From Clitopilus passeckerianus (Eukaryota; Basidiomycota; Agaricomycetes; Agaricales; Entolomataceae): a stretch of 64,000 bases of DNA. Shown here piece by piece: positions 52,501 to 62,480 of the stretch. The stretch covers positions 124,001-188,000 of the forward strand of contig CALYLX010000020.1 of the NCBI GenBank assembly GCA_944990035.1. Reading direction: 5' to 3'. A program made the position numbers and the translations under genes. Every line of letters begins with the position of its first letter. The first letter of the stretch is position 1. The notes below the pieces were generated by a model. The model was not told the DNA's origin and did no database searches. It saw only the letters and a program-made list of their open reading frames with translations.

Positions 52501-53555
52501 GCTACAAGCCATAGTTGCTCGCATGCTTACAGCGAAGACTGCAACCTTTACACAGGTGACGATTCCCTATTTCTCGTCTCATACAGAAGCGCTAAGCTGG
52601 TCTTCAGAGTCTTGTGATACCATTCGCATTCTTGATCAACAACCAGAGGGATACTGTTCTTGATCTCGTCGAATCCGTCAACGTGGATGGGCGCAGGGGC
52701 CTTGACATCCTGATTCAAACATGGTGCGAGAATGCAGAGACATTCCAAGGCTTCTGGGCGCAACGCATCAGCACTCTCGGTCTGACACAGCTATTCATCG
52801 CCAATCGTCCAAGCTTGCAGAACCTGATGGTCAAAGGCGAGATGATTGTAACTGAAGCAAACAAGGATGGTGAGGGATTTCTTCTTTCCTCCTTTCCCCA
52901 ATCCTTCCGCTCAACCAACATGCCTTCGTCAGTGATCATGACACGGTCGCGGACGAAGCAGAGTGCGCATATAGCCGTGTGCTCTCTGTGCGATCACGAT
53001 TACTGACAACCTTCGTAGTGCCACATCAGTTCACACAAATACCATTCTTGCTCAAGGCCTTGAAGTTGATCATTAATGATGTTCAGTCTGGAGGCGATTC
53101 TGCGACTATCAGTGCGCAGAACGCTGGCGCTGGTGTCCAATTTGATTCTGATGAGGAGGTACGTATGCCGTTCACATCCACGTTCGATGCAAATGTTCAT
53201 TTTGTGAACAGGACGATGATTGGACTGAAGAAGAGAAATTGAACCAGGGCTTCAAGCAGGACGAGCTCTCGTTCTTGTCTGATATGCTTGGACCTCGCGG
53301 TGTTCCCTTCGACAACGATGAGATATTTGATACCGCCGAGGACGAAGACTTGCAAAAGGACCCCATATCTCAGATGGATATGCAGGTATGTTCGGCGTCT
53401 GCGGTGCCCACGATTCTTCAACTCAACCCTATTAGGCTCACCTTATGACATTTTTGCGTGAATGTGCGTCCCACAACACCAATAGTTTCTCTGGACTGGT
53501 CGGGGAGCTGTCGGTCGAGGAGCAGCTGGTAGTTCGACAGATTCTTGCGGCTTAA
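49503..53555 (+). CDS. KAP114: Importin-beta family nuclear transport receptor, Kap114/importin-9 type
   Basis: HEAT-repeat karyopherin that binds Ran-GTP and carries cargo such as histones and TBP into the nucleus. Start ATG 49503 (MAAQIAECLNATLSPDQNT). The importin N-terminal region spans the first exons (TGLALAELVLTQNADVALRQ ... SIILRKYVKERWSPFF). The family signature DWPDEYPDLLTSLIELL then HGAMQVFTEFIKTDLTEDQ is near 50110-50240, very like the equivalent helix pair in importin-9. HEAT-like helices continue throughout. Near the C-terminus an acidic insert (VQFDSDEE, DDDWTEEEKLNQGF) precedes FLSDMLGPRG, and the protein ends FSGLVGELSVEEQLVVRQIL-AA. About 1,000 residues in many exons, normal for the family. 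Some 5' exon borders are tentative. Confidence 0.93.
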
Positions 53556-53716
53556 GGCCTTGTAGTTGGAAAGTAACATTATAACCTTAACATGTTCCTA
53601 CCATGACTATTCTACAAAAGTATACATCTATAGATATGGAATTGAGAGCGAAAGCGTAAATCAAGCTGAAGTGCGAATTATAAATACGAGAAATAACAAG
53701 TGGCGTGTAGAGGATG

Positions 53717-55352
53717 CTAAAACCCTTCCTTGCCAAGGTCCCATTCCCTCACAGTGCCCCGTTTCTTGTACTGAATATCCATAACATTAACCTCCTGCTG
53801 CGATTTATCTGCAGAGCCCGGCTGCACGACAGACGGCTTCAACTTCTCCTTGGGCTTCTCCTTCGGTATTCCAAGTCGCTCTGACCTCTTCTTCTCCAGT
53901 TTATCCTCTCTCCTCTGCCGGATTAACTCGAGCATGGCCTCCCATCCTTCAAATTCTGCATCACTGATGAGCCCCGTCTTGGGGACCTGAGGCGCACCGA
54001 GTGGCTCAACGTCCAGTCTAGGATCGTAGGACTCCTCAAAATACCTGTCCATCTTGGATGGAAGCTGAACTGGAGCTGAGGGGCCTGGACTAGGGGAGCG
54101 AGAAGGGGTGTCGGGAGCGCTGCGCGTGGGTGCGGTCTTGGAGGACGTTGAACCCGAAGCAGCCTTTGTATATCTGCTAGGGCTTGGTGACCTCTTCCGG
54201 GTGGGGGACCTAGACCGTCTCCTGGTCTGATGACGAGACTGAGATTCTGGGGATGATTTACGTTTCTTCGACCGTCCAGGCCCCGACGAAGACTCAGATT
54301 CGTTAGATTTGCTAGCAGAAGACTGCTTTTTGTCCGCCTCTGGTAATGGTCCTGGGGTCGGAGAACGTTGTGAGGCGACCGAGAGGGACTGAACTCTCAG
54401 GTTCTCTACCCCGTCGTCATCGAAATCGTCGTCCAAAGCATATTTCCTCTCCTTTCCTTTCCTCTTCGTAGGTACTGAAGCACGATCTGCATCCTCTTCC
54501 GGAGGATGTGGCGACTTCCTTCGGCTTGGGGATCGACGAGATTTATGTTTCTTGCTGCTTCTCCTATCGTCATCTGGGGAGTACGACCTGCTTCGGTCCC
54601 GTTTCCGCCGCGAATGTCGATCCTCCTTGTCCCTCCTTCGTTCCTTGCTCCGCGATCTATGTCGCCTTTTCCGTTCCTTGCCCTCATCCGCACTTGCATC
54701 GTCTCCGGTCCAGGTCTCCCAATCCCTCTTCACCCGCTTTCTTCCAGAATCATGGTCCCTGTTCCTGCCATCCCAACGGTCCCAGACTGCATCTTCGTCC
54801 TCGTCACGGTCAACTCTCCTTTCCTTCTCTTTCCTTCGAGACCTTTCCTCCCTCTCAGAATCCCGTCTTGGTCTTGACGAGGATGAGAACGAGAGGCCGC
54901 TCTTGCCTTTGCGCCTCGAACGCTCAGCTTCAACAGCCTCTTCAGCACGCCGTCTACGTTCGCGTTTCTCCTGTTCCAACCGCTCGCGTTTAATTTCCTC
55001 AGCAGCTTGTGCCTGCGCACGTAATAGAGTCTTATTATGGTCGTCCGTGCTCTTTATGATAGAGGTCAAGAACCTCTTGTTTGTTCTGGGTGCATTGCTA
55101 TCTTGTCTGTTGACCAGTCATTCGCACCAATTCGCATGAGATAATTGGAGATATTACTTACTGCGACCTCAGAAACGCTTTAACACCTGTTTCACTATAC
55201 TTCTCCGCCTTCTTCTTTGCTTCTCTGAGGATGATCTCAGCAATTTCTCGATCCAAGTCTTCGTCCTTGACGGTGCCCGACACAGACGAGCCCATAGACG
55301 CACGCATCAAGCCAGACACCACGGAAGAGAGCGACGAAGAAGGCCCTGCCAT
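53717..55352 (-). CDS. Arginine/serine-rich protein with conserved ends, unknown function
   Basis: Two exons. ATG 55352: MAGPSSSLSSVVSGLMRASM, then a helical segment EDLDREIAEIILREAKKKAE, ending VKAFLRS; after the intron, NAPRTNKRFLTSIIKSTDDH and a long charged helix (AQAAEEIKRERLEQEKRERR). A very basic RS/RD/RK-rich central region follows (about 54900-54100; RRHRSRSKERRRDKEDRHSR is typical). The C-terminus is conserved-looking and not low complexity: MDRYFEESYDPRLDVEPL, VPKTGLISDAEFEGWEAMLE, LIRQRREDKLEKKRSERLGI. It ends VREWDLGKEGF. Composition resembles nuclear RNA-processing proteins, so a role in splicing or mRNA handling is possible but not shown. It is convergent with the importin gene, with about 160 bases between stops. 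I do not recognise a named family. Confidence 0.8.
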
Positions 55353-56203
55353 TGTTGACGCTGGGTTAGTACCGCAGGATGTCGCCGTGGACGTTGCTGC
55401 CAGTCTTCAGACTGGAGTGGCACAATTAAGCGGTTGATTGCATATGTTTGGCAACAGCTTTCGAGATGCCGACAATCGGCAGGGAATAAGATCTTCAACC
55501 GAGAAGGGCAGTGACAACGTTGACGCTCAGCCTTGCCCTCAACAGAACGAACGTGAAAACAAAAGGTCTTGTATTCAGAAGAGCCGTGATCGTGGTTAGG
55601 CTACATGTAGATAATGCTGTGTCTAGTGGTAAATGTGGTTGGAAGAAAGTCATATGCATGCATTGCGACGAACATTGCGAGGAATCAAGATGGTGGTGAT
55701 ATAAAGACAATTTGAAGCCAATAAAAGGTAATATCGTATCGTAAAAATGAAGATGCTGCACGTCATCTGCAGGCGTGAACAAGAAACGAAGATGATTTAA
55801 AAGGTCGTTGAAGACAAAACGAGATAATGATACATAAATCAAGATGATTGGATGGATGGTAATGCCACAGTGATGATGATGATGTCGTGACCGAGATGAT
55901 GAATGGAAAGTCGTCAAGAGAAGTGAAAGTCGTGGAGAGAATTCCAAAATGTAGTCGTAAACGGGAAAGAAACACCGTACTAAAGTACTGGTGGAATAAT
56001 AGGCGGTGATAGGGTTCATTAGGTGGGTAGAGTGTAAAATAGGAAGCATGTTCTGGAATATCCGAATGTCTTGGGTTGGTCGATTCGTTCTTTATGCGCG
56101 CATCCGGTACAGGTTCTCCAGGCAGTGCGTCCGAGGAAACGAGGAAGTCATAATGGGGTCACCCCTCTAAAGCAGGAAAACTCCGTCAGAATCAAGTCAC
56201 CAA
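55353..56203. other. Spacer containing a 184-codon open frame of doubtful coding status
   Basis: The minus frame 55495-56049 has many His/Tyr/Ser/Leu codons and HHHHH-type runs created by a CAT/GAT-rich stretch near 55870. It lies just after the stop of the F-box gene at 56204, where its 3' UTR should be. No motif was recognised, so it is not called as a gene. Confidence 0.45.
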
Positions 56204-57574
56204 TCAAATAAACTTCGCACTAACCACCACTGACCGAAAGGCCTGGAAATCACGAACAACCCTGAACTCGACACCTTGATAGGCACAAGCCAGCTTGAGA
56301 GCGTTGAATAGCGGATGTTGGTCACCACCATCACAGAGATTAACAGTGAGAACTTCCATACAATCGCTCGACTTGATCGTATCAATCACGGGTTGTAACA
56401 CTGTGCTTCTGTTTACACCGACCGCAAGATGTTCAAGGTGTGTTGGCATATCCTTGAATAGCTTCGGTGCGGCCACCGGGCTTTCGACTCGGAGTTCCTT
56501 CAACTGTTGACATTGCTGAATGGCAGGAACGCTCTCGGCAGGACAGGATGGGACGGCGAGGGAGAGGAGTGAACTGCCGTATGTATTGATAACGTGATCG
56601 AGGAAGTGGATCGAGGGCTCGCGCTCGATTTCGAGGATGCGGAGGGTGTCAGCGGAATTGTGGAGCAGCCAGTTGACGAAATCAAGAGAAGGCGATGTTT
56701 GGAAGTTCATGCGGACTTCTTCAAGGCTGCATCCGAAGGGTTCCAGGAAGGGCGAAGGTGGAACGGGCGGAGTGCCGCTCATGGCGAGGGACTTGAGTGA
56801 TGGCCAGACATCCAGTAACTGGGTAACGCTCTGCTGGTTCTCCGACCAGTTATTGAATTGAAGGGCTTTGATCATAGGGCCTGCGCGTAGTTGGGAGAGG
56901 GTCACCTCGTCCAACAATGGTGCTGGCCGCCGTAGGCGAGCAGCGCTGGGAACACCAACCACGTCTTGGCCAGGGATGATGGAACCATACAGGGCGAGGC
57001 CGAGCTCGTAAAGGTTGGGACAAAGGGTAACGGTATGTGCGAAAGAAGCTGGGGAGATTCCGAAAGGCTGATTGTGGTCCACGGTGATATGAAGGCGAGT
57101 GACGGAATCACCTAGACCACAACCCCTGGGAGTCAACCGATTGACAGCCTTGGAAAACGACTCGCAGGCAGCCTGGGAGCGTAATGAAACGGTGCTGAAC
57201 AGGAGCTTTTGAGCGACCCCTGACCAGGCTTTGGACACGAGTGCGCATTGTTGGAGGAGCTGATGATCAGGGACCGAGGCGTCGTCATAGCATGCCAATT
57301 CAAGAATAGTGTAGACGATCTCGAGAGGTAGTGGTGTTGGCTTCGGTGGTTGGGAGGAATGGTACTGCGGTCGCCTTGAAGTATTGCCCGATGTCACCAA
57401 AGCAAAAGCTACATCATGTACTGCAGGCTTTGTTGTTACATCTGACGGCGACGATGAGAACCAGGATGTCAACGAGGAGAACAATGAACTCGCGGCCAGC
57501 GAGGCTGAGTCTTGCCTAAGGAGTTGAGCAAAGGCGGGCATCGTGAAAATCGTTGAGGCTGTCATAGGCAACAT
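56204..57574 (-). CDS. Intronless F-box protein with LRR-like C-terminus
   Basis: Single open frame of 456 codons from ATG 57574 (MLPMTASTIFTMPAFAQLLR); a second ATG at 57541 (MPAFAQ) could be used. The N-terminus is Ser-rich. An F-box lies at about 80-135: TPLPLEIVYTILELACYDDA ... QQCALVSKAWSGVAQKLLFS. The rest has repeated leucine-rich segments (FAHTVTLCPNLYELGLALYG, VWPSLKSLAMSGTPPV, LEHLAVGVNRS), as expected for a divergent LRR fold, ending FRSVVVSAKFI. It is unlike the other F-box families in this window in having no intron, which could reflect retroposition or simple intron loss; the sequence does not decide. Likely SCF receptor, substrate unknown. Confidence 0.8.
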   Translation of the reverse strand: MLPMTASTIFTMPAFAQLLRQDSASLAASSLFSSLTSWFSSSPSDVTTKPAVHDVAFALVTSGNTSRRPQYHSSQPPKPTPLPLEIVYTILELACYDDASVPDHQLLQQCALVSKAWSGVAQKLLFSTVSLRSQAACESFSKAVNRLTPRGCGLGDSVTRLHITVDHNQPFGISPASFAHTVTLCPNLYELGLALYGSIIPGQDVVGVPSAARLRRPAPLLDEVTLSQLRAGPMIKALQFNNWSENQQSVTQLLDVWPSLKSLAMSGTPPVPPSPFLEPFGCSLEEVRMNFQTSPSLDFVNWLLHNSADTLRILEIEREPSIHFLDHVINTYGSSLLSLAVPSCPAESVPAIQQCQQLKELRVESPVAAPKLFKDMPTHLEHLAVGVNRSTVLQPVIDTIKSSDCMEVLTVNLCDGGDQHPLFNALKLACAYQGVEFRVVRDFQAFRSVVVSAKFI

Positions 57575-60500
57575 TGAGGTCGTAAAAGGCGGGCTTTAAG
57601 GCAAGCCGCCAACAGAGTTCGGGCATTGGTATTTATGCAATCCTGCCCAAAGAAACATGGCATTGTCGACCATGGGTGTGTGTAATAGCTTTAGATCTCA
57701 GATTTGAAACAAAAGAGGCCGTCGAGTTCCTCGTGGGAATACCACTGTTTCGGTTTGCCCCTTCCTCTTTTGCTCCCGACGCAGATCGGCACGGATGTAA
57801 ATGAATCTTGGCTCGCCACTTTGCACTTTTCCTGCAAATTTTCGTATATTTTTACGACAATGGTCCTGAAAAATATTCAAGTGCAAAGGCACTGTAAAAT
57901 CATCTGAAAATAGCTGCGACGACTAGGGCTACTAGCATAGATGGTGGCCATGATTATCGCGGATCTTGTCCGAACGTCCTTTTTGTTCTGCCATCCCACT
58001 CTCCGCGCCGACACCCTTGTTTTTGAATTCTGTTACGCATCAACGGTCCGTCTCATTGACGAGTCATACCAAATCAAGCATTCTGCCATTTCACATCGTC
58101 CCCTGCTTCCTCCGACATAGATCTGTACAATGTGGTTCGCTTCCTCAACACGCTGAAGGGACTTCCGTAAATGCGTAATAACTGACGGAGGCGACATTGA
58201 CTCATGTTTTTCTAACATATCAGCTGGGAACATATCGACTCATCAGGCGCCCGACAATTAGATAAAGCAAGGAATCTGCTCTCTAAATGGAAAGAATGAG
58301 GCCATCGTGGAATACTCTGGACAGACTCAAGCTATCTCAGCCCTGTCGACTGCATGACTTGTGGAGTACGTTCACACCATAATTCCTCGGATTTTGTGCG
58401 CTATTTTGGATCGAATGGAAGTTCCTAGGGCTTTAGGCATACCATTTCTCAGTATTACTCGCCCGAGAAATGTGTGTAGATGCGGCTATCCACCGAAGCG
58501 CGATTGCTTAGCCTTCCCTCTCCGTAATCCGAAAGGATGCTGATGGCGCATCGTGAAGCTTCCACACCGCCCTTCTCCCTCTCACTTAAGCTTAACCTTG
58601 TCTTCGAGGACCTCAAGAACCAGTCTTTCGTGCACCTCCGGCATCTTGGCTCATCTAAGATGCAAGATCGGTACGAGACAATCGCGATATTGTGCCCGCC
58701 GGCCAGCAATCACTGACATGCGCATTAGTCCGAAGCTTGCTGCCCCGTTCCACGAGTTTCCTCTGTCAGCTCCTCCGCTATTCTGGTACGTATTCACGGC
58801 TTACTAACACATCCTCGTGTGGTCGCTGGCTGCGGCTATGAGTCAAGAAATAAAGCTGCCTACGCAAGGAGTGAGTTTGAACGATGTTTTTGCTAACTCC
58901 ACTACCCTGAGGAATCCTAGGAAAGGTAAATTTACACCCGACATAGGCCCTCCAAAGCTGCGGAAGAACTTGCAGATTCCTTTCCGGAGGTTCAGTCTCA
59001 CAGTTTGCTCGCAAATTCTCTGAGCAGCTCTAGCACCGCTTCTGCTTCTAGGCTAACCATTTGTACCCTCCTTCTCTAGCCTTCTGTCCGAGTCGATTTG
59101 ATCAGCGGGAGGCAGCCACAAACTCGTGAATCTGTCAGATGCACGGGTAAGGTATGTTTGTTCTTCCATATTCTTCCACGAAATGAAATGGACCCGACTT
59201 CGCGGAGTTTCTAGAAATGCTAAGAGAACGTCCGTCCTCGTGTGCCGCATCTCGTATAATGCGGCAGGACATTCATTATGAACTCACTTTATGGAATCGT
59301 TGGAGCTTATCGAGGCTCGGTGACGACATGTGGTTGTGCAAGGACAGACAATGGTATCCCAGGTGTTAGCAGCACCAATCATGGATAGATTTAATCTTAT
59401 TGAACATGCAGCATAGATTTTTTTGCCTCATTGCGCCGACCGCAAGATAGAGTTTCAAACATAGTTTGATTCCTGCACAGCGGTCGATTGGCATACGTCT
59501 GCCATGATCGGTGAACATGATCATGATCAGGAGCTAAAGCCATGTACACAGCGTTACAAGTACCTGATACTCGGGCATGGCTTTACGGCGTGAGCATACG
59601 AGTAATTCTTCACTGGGCATTCTGTCCTCATGCATCACCTCGAGTTCCAACTCTTAACTTAACTTCCGCCTCAGGGGTTGTAACCTACGCAGCTCATTAT
59701 ATCGTTTGTGCACAGTCAAGATGTGCAATGCACGCTCCGGGGTTTCCACCGACCGACGGACCTCGAGGCATGCTCTGCTTGGAGTCTTGGAGTCTTCACG
59801 GCTTATTGAACTCCGCCCAGTGCTTCGGACGATATCTCATCTCGGAAGGGCCGAAGGCTACAGGGTGACCACTTGCCCTGGGGATTCTGACTGGCAGAAT
59901 GGAGCTTCGAGTTATAGAATGTTGAGGTTCTTCCTGAGCCCCAATGAATGCACTCTCGTTCCTTCAGGTCCGGAACTGAGGAATTTGGATTCGAAGAGAA
60001 CAACGTCGGGCGGGTCGGCAGTTACATTACATTCCACCAATGGCCTTGGACCACGAACTGCGTAGGGGTCAGCTAGCGACTTCTTTGCTAACCTTCGGCA
60101 ACAAATGTCGTATTTCCGGTCGAGGGATCAATTTAATATCGCCCTTCGTCAAAAATCACCTCACAGGCGTCGTCTAGTCGACTCTATTCCGAGCCAATCC
60201 CAACCTTTTCCTCGACAGAACCCAGCCAACTTCGGTTTCCGGTCGCTAACGAGGTCAGCCAAGTACCCTTGGGCGACTTGCCCACGATTCTAGCCACAGT
60301 AGCCTCGTTACCGCACTGCAACCGGTGTATCGACGTGCTGAAACTCCTAGGCAATTTTCCTGTAACTCCTGTAACTCACCGATGGTAAGGATTTTCGCTC
60401 CGCCCCGACGGGTTGAATCCATTTTTGAACATTGACCCTGGACGGGATGACTGCCGTGTGTCCCGGCCTTCGTGTTTCGGCGTGAATCCGTAAGAAACGC

Positions 60501-62480
60501 GTGAGGTCATTGGGGACGCGTCAAGACCCTGAACATTCGAGGGAAAACCACGTGTCGTTGGCGATGTGGCACAATGAATTTTCGAGCGGCTAAAATCATC
60601 CAGGTCTAAGGGCATCTGCATGCCTGATAGCGAACAGCAGGACAAAGCAGCGGGATTCCACGCGTCCAGCCCCGCAAGTCGTACAATGAGATTCATCATT
60701 GCATATGTGGGAAAATCACACTGTTGAGATGGATGGATCGTTGCAAACGGAGCTCGTGGGGGCTTGCAGGTGGATAGTCGATGCCTTTGGATGGGAGTAT
60801 CTCGGAAAACAGTGGAAACAGATCTACTAAAGCATTCGGGTCGTTCACCCGGTGTCCCTATTCTTGGGATGGAAACTCTCAAGATGACTGGATTTGCATT
60901 GAAACAATAACGTATTCACACGACATATCTGGCGGAACAATTGGAATTCAAGGTAGCGTGCGCCTTGTGAATACATCCGGTCTCATAAGCATATGGAGAG
61001 AGATCGCCAGGTTCGCAGGCAAAACCGTGGAGAGCAGTCAAAGTCCTAACGCGGCCGACAGCATCCTAGGGGTCAATGTCGTGTGAGCGCATGTGAGCCT
61101 GTGTGCGTTTGCGTGACCTCGGAGAATCGTTCCGCCAGTTGCACTGCCACCATTTTAGACTCTTTGCCGCTCGACAACATGGACCTTTGGATCCGCTAAC
61201 CAAGTTCGTGTGTCAAGCCGGCTTTCTCTAAAGAAAGTTGTCTGCGGGTTCAAATCCGGTCCTGTTCTCCGTGGACAACCTACCTTCGGGACGCCACTGA
61301 CGATGCCAACCACGGGCACTTTAACCTTCCTTGTAATCGTCTTTTGTCTAGCTCCTGCAGGCGCTGTACATTAACATACAGAATGCGACGTTAAGACTAA
61401 TGAGGAGACCTGCGTCATCAACCACTGCGTACGAAAATGCATACATGTTCTGATGCTCTCACAGACACCCAGAGACCATCAACATAGAAAGATGTGTGTG
61501 GCTTTTTGTGTCGCTTGCTAGTGCTCCCATTAGTAACAAACAATAAGTGGACCCGCGGAGGTGGACGGGGAAACCCTACTGGCTCTCATGCGTGCTCCAA
61601 CTTTGTGTCCATAATGGTCATCAATCCATACCAGCATAGGTGCTCGATAAATGGCCCAGCAAGTGTGGCACTCTAGTGTTGGATCAAACCCTAGTCAACC
61701 AGAGCCCTGAATTTGTGGCTGCAATTTTCTCCAAGTTCGTGGATGTTAAACTTTACCGCTGTTTCAAAGGACACTTCACAGCTTATTCGACTGGCGGCAA
61801 GGATAGATGCACCCTCAGATGTAGATCTCACTGAGATTTGGCCAGAATCTGTTAGATAAATACCATTTGAAGCTTGTTCTCTGCCCTTCTCTTCGGTCGA
61901 ACATTAACTACAAGCTTTCAAAGTTGGGAAGCCAAATTGTCACCCGCGTCCTGTGAAGCGGCCGGCGGAACTATATGATAGCACATCTTGAATAGGGCCA
62001 ATTCAGCTCATCATGGTGCCGAGGCATTGGACCCACGAAGTACGCCATTTGACTTTCCTTTAGGCAGAAACGGGCGCAGCCAGGCGGTAGACTATCCCAA
62101 GAGATGGTAGTTCGAGGTGAAGGGTCGCAATAAGGAAGGTTATTACAGGGTGCAGCCAAAACATCCATATGGCTTAATGTGTCCTCTACTCAATAACAAC
62201 GCAGAATTGGAAGCGAAGCCTTTGCATTAATTACAAGCTCATCTACTACACTAAATATTCAGTTAGTAGCCCCGCCACAGGATACGGTGGCGGATAGAGG
62301 TCCGATTGTCTCGAACTGAGATTTCGACCTTTCTCAGTCGAAGCATGGTTTCAATTCAGCTCTACGATGGTGATACCAGCACATGAACGTGAGGGTATAA
62401 GGCCCACACCGGAATGTATTACAGGAGACTAAAATGTTGCTCAGAGCTACGTCGACCTGCTGCATGCTTTCCATCCAAGC
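57575..62480. other. 4.9 kb gene-poor stretch
   Basis: The longest gap in the window. Open frames are short; the longest is about 170 codons on the minus strand at 60376-60882 and reads like random sequence. I see no transposase, reverse transcriptase, long terminal repeats or tandem arrays. A short direct repeat (cctgtaact twice, near 60359-60377) and a tRNA-like remnant at 61173-61270 are the only structures noticed. It may be decayed mobile-element sequence, but nothing seen proves this. Confidence 0.5.
61173..61270 (+). other. Degenerate tRNA-like (serine-type) element
   Basis: GACAACA (61173-61179) can pair with TGTTCTC (61263-61269) at six of seven positions. TGGACCTTTGG (61180-61190) resembles the pol III A box, and GGTTCAAATCC (61247-61257) matches the B box GGTTCRANTCC. 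The layout recalls tRNA-Ser, but the D arm is not normal and the T stem has a mismatch and two extra bases. More likely a tRNA pseudogene or a tRNA-derived SINE fragment than a working tRNA. Confidence 0.25.

Noticed and set aside
54508..55139. Plus-strand open frames of 120-195 codons opposite the RS-rich gene
   Set aside because: Mirror of the Arg/Ser-rich codons on the minus strand; Leu/Pro/Ser-rich with no motif. The minus-strand reading has conserved ends and a proper intron.
55495..56049. 184-codon minus-strand open frame
   Set aside because: Low-complexity His/Tyr/Leu/Ser content produced by CAT-type repeats, no motif, and positioned in the expected 3' UTR of the F-box gene ending at 56204.
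60376..60882. 168-codon minus-strand open frame in the gene-poor region
   Set aside because: Composition looks random, with no recognisable domain and no neighbouring exons that would extend it.
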